The translations under genes and the position numbers were made by a program. Shown one piece after another: positions 4,998 to 6,344 of a DNA stretch of 6,344 nucleotides. The notes under the pieces are model-generated. The model was not told where the DNA came from and did not search any database. It saw only the letters and a list, made by a program, of their open reading frames with translations. Position 1 is the first letter of the stretch, and every line of letters starts with the position of its first letter. This DNA comes from Candidatus Bathyarchaeum sp. (GTDB lineage: Archaea > Thermoproteota > Bathyarchaeia > Bathyarchaeales > Bathyarchaeaceae): NCBI GenBank assembly GCA_003096255.1, contig PIXS01000058.1, forward strand, positions 1-6,344. The letters run 5' to 3'.

Positions 4998-6344
4998 TTG
5001 CATACCGAGGTTCTTGTTACGGGTATAGTTCAGGGTGTCGGTTTTCGGCCATTTGTCTACCGAACAGCAGTAAAAAACGGGCTGGTAGGCCATGTCAGAA
5101 ACAGGGGAGACGCAATCGTAGAAATCGCACTAGAAGGGCCTCAAACAAAAATTAACAAATTCATAGAAGAGCTGAAAACCCAAAAACCTGTCTTGGCGCA
5201 TATTTACAACATCAAAACTGAAAACCGCCAACAAGAAAAGGGCTTTACTGAGTTCAAGATAATACAAAGCTCTGGAGAGGCAAAACTTTCGGGTTCTGTT
5301 GTGCCTCCTGATGTTTCAATCTGTGATGAGTGCCTAAAGGAGCTTCGTGACCCTAAAGACAGGCGGTTTGACTACTTTTTCATTACCTGCACAGATTGTG
5401 GACCCAGATACACTACAATCAAGAACCTGCCCTACGACAGGCCAAACACGACAATGCAAGAGTTTCCAATGTGTGAATCATGTGCCAAGGACTATAGTGA
5501 CCCCTTGAACCGTAGATTTCATGCCCAAACAGTAGCGTGTCCAGTTTGTGGGCCAAAAGTTTACCTCGCATCAAACAAAGGAGAACCCATCGAATCTGAA
5601 GACCCCATCAGGGAAACAGGAAGGCTCCTCGAAGAAGGCAGTATTGTAGCGATTAAGGGAAATGGGGGGTTTCATGTTGCCACAGCGACAACAAAAGGCG
5701 AACCTGTTGCGCGGTTACGAAAAGACAAGCACAGAAAACAAAAGCCCTTTGCAGTTATGGCCAAAAACTTAGACACTGTAAGGTCTTTTGCTGAGGTAAG
5801 CCATTGGGAAGCCGAACTGCTTACTTCTTATCGTAAGCCGATTGTTCTGCTCAAAAAAAGCAAAGGTTATTGCCTTTCGGAACTTGTTGCGCCCGAACTT
5901 GACAGGGTTGGCGTGATGCTTCCGTACACTGGGCTTCATACAATACTTTTTGACAAAACTGAGGAGCCAGCCTTTGTTATGACCAGTGCAAACCCGCCCA
6001 GCGAGCCCATAGTCACAGACAACGACGAAGCGGTTACCAAGCTTGGTGATTCTGTGGACTACTTTTTGTTCCATAACCGTCAGATTGCCCAAAGGTGTGA
6101 CGATTCAGTTGTTCGTTTTCATGGAAAAAACCCGTCCTTGATTCGGCGCTCAAGAGGCTACGCCCCAGAACCCATTATATTGAAGCAGGTTTCCAACCGA
6201 TGCGTACTAGCAGTTGGAGGGGAACTAAACGTTACTTCTTGCGTTTTAACCCAAAACAGGGCGTTTATTTCCCAGCACATCGGGGACGTGGAAAACTTGG
6301 AAAACCTGCGTTTTCACAAAGACGCAATAGCTCACCTGACAAAA
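4998..6344 (+). CDS. hypF: Carbamoyltransferase HypF, [NiFe]-hydrogenase maturation (3' partial)
   Basis: The first 449 codons of a protein usually about 750 residues long; the frame is open at the right edge. HypF uses carbamoyl phosphate and ATP to carbamoylate the HypE C-terminal cysteine, the source of the cyanide ligands of the NiFe site. Visible domains in order: acylphosphatase-like (1 to about 90; VQGVGFRPFVYR with R17, and N35 in VRNRG); a zinc-finger pair with C-x2-C-x18-C-x2-C-x24-C-x2-C-x18-C-x2-C at 109, 112, 131, 134, 159, 162, 181, 184, exactly canonical; a YrdC-like domain from about 202 (IKGNGGFH at 219-226, KPFAVM, MTSANPPSEPI, RCDDSVVR, RRSRGYAPEP); and the start of the Kae1-like domain at about 402 (LAVGGELN, then SQHIGD). 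At the usual GAELKNT position this protein has GGELNVT. The start is taken as TTG 4998, since no ATG or GTG precedes the acylphosphatase motif after the stop at 4947; GGGAG lies 11 nt upstream. It is divergent from the ECF operon. Confidence 0.96.
   Translation, partial: MHTEVLVTGIVQGVGFRPFVYRTAVKNGLVGHVRNRGDAIVEIALEGPQTKINKFIEELKTQKPVLAHIYNIKTENRQQEKGFTEFKIIQSSGEAKLSGSVVPPDVSICDECLKELRDPKDRRFDYFFITCTDCGPRYTTIKNLPYDRPNTTMQEFPMCESCAKDYSDPLNRRFHAQTVACPVCGPKVYLASNKGEPIESEDPIRETGRLLEEGSIVAIKGNGGFHVATATTKGEPVARLRKDKHRKQKPFAVMAKNLDTVRSFAEVSHWEAELLTSYRKPIVLLKKSKGYCLSELVAPELDRVGVMLPYTGLHTILFDKTEEPAFVMTSANPPSEPIVTDNDEAVTKLGDSVDYFLFHNRQIAQRCDDSVVRFHGKNPSLIRRSRGYAPEPIILKQVSNRCVLAVGGELNVTSCVLTQNRAFISQHIGDVENLENLRFHKDAIAHLTK

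Noticed and set aside
4311..5093. Longer S-component protein of 260 residues starting at 5093
   Set aside because: The extra 75 residues are non-hydrophobic, cross the promoter region and run antisense to the clearly conserved HypF N-terminus; ATG 4868 begins right before the first membrane helix.
5769..6092. 107-codon frame on the minus strand
   Set aside because: It lies wholly antisense to the conserved YrdC-like domain of HypF and resembles no family.
1..6344. CRISPR array, tRNA, rRNA or insertion sequence
   Set aside because: No regularly spaced long repeats, cloverleaf-type segments or transposase-like frames were seen; almost the whole window is ordinary coding sequence.

Overview
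The window looks archaeal, possibly Bathyarchaeia- or methanogen-like; the lineage is inferred, not shown. Pointers are a MobB-type C-terminus carrying a 4Fe-4S motif (an arrangement I associate with archaea), a BRE/TATA-like promoter a few bases from a start codon that has no Shine-Dalgarno site, TTG starts, and membrane-anchored extracellular proteins with several N-glycosylation sequons. Gene density is high: adjacent genes overlap or lie 5-29 bp apart, and the only sizeable gap is the 129-bp divergent control region at 4869-4997.

Left edge (1-361, + strand): the 3' end of a gene whose frame runs off the window. It encodes a four-cysteine FeS domain and a tail typical of archaeal molybdopterin-guanine dinucleotide biosynthesis protein MobB. 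It converges with the last gene of the next operon, with only 5 bp between the two stop codons.

Centre (367-4868, - strand): a compact six-gene operon. Transcription order is a YkoE-like S component (4868-4311), a membrane-anchored protein with two tandem sulfite-oxidase/molybdopterin-binding-like domains (4300-3392), a second anchored protein with one such domain (3375-2869), ATPase EcfA1 (2859-2014), ATPase EcfA2 (2021-1188) and the transmembrane coupling protein EcfT (1158-367). This is a complete energy-coupling-factor (ECF) importer with its own S component. The two SUOX-fold proteins are unexpected: ECF importers normally use no extracytoplasmic binding protein, and these domains lack the cysteine that holds molybdenum in true sulfite-oxidase-family enzymes. 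The best reading is an ECF uptake system with extracellular capture or accessory proteins recruited from the SUOX fold. The substrate cannot be read from the sequence; a thiamine/pyrimidine-like, pterin-like or metal-related compound are candidates only.

Right edge (4998-6344, + strand): the first 449 codons of hypF, the carbamoyl-transfer maturation factor of [NiFe] hydrogenases, running off the window. It is transcribed divergently from the ECF operon. The control region holds a TATA/BRE-like element for the operon, a weaker box for hypF, and three copies of a 9-bp motif (two direct exactly 30 bp apart, one inverted forming a palindrome), suggesting a shared regulator.

The flanking genes concern metal-cofactor enzymes (Mo/W pterin cofactor and NiFe centre). 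That makes a cofactor-related role for the importer tempting, but the flanking genes are on the opposite strand and the link is only neighbourhood. No tRNA, rRNA, CRISPR array, insertion sequence or known riboswitch was seen.
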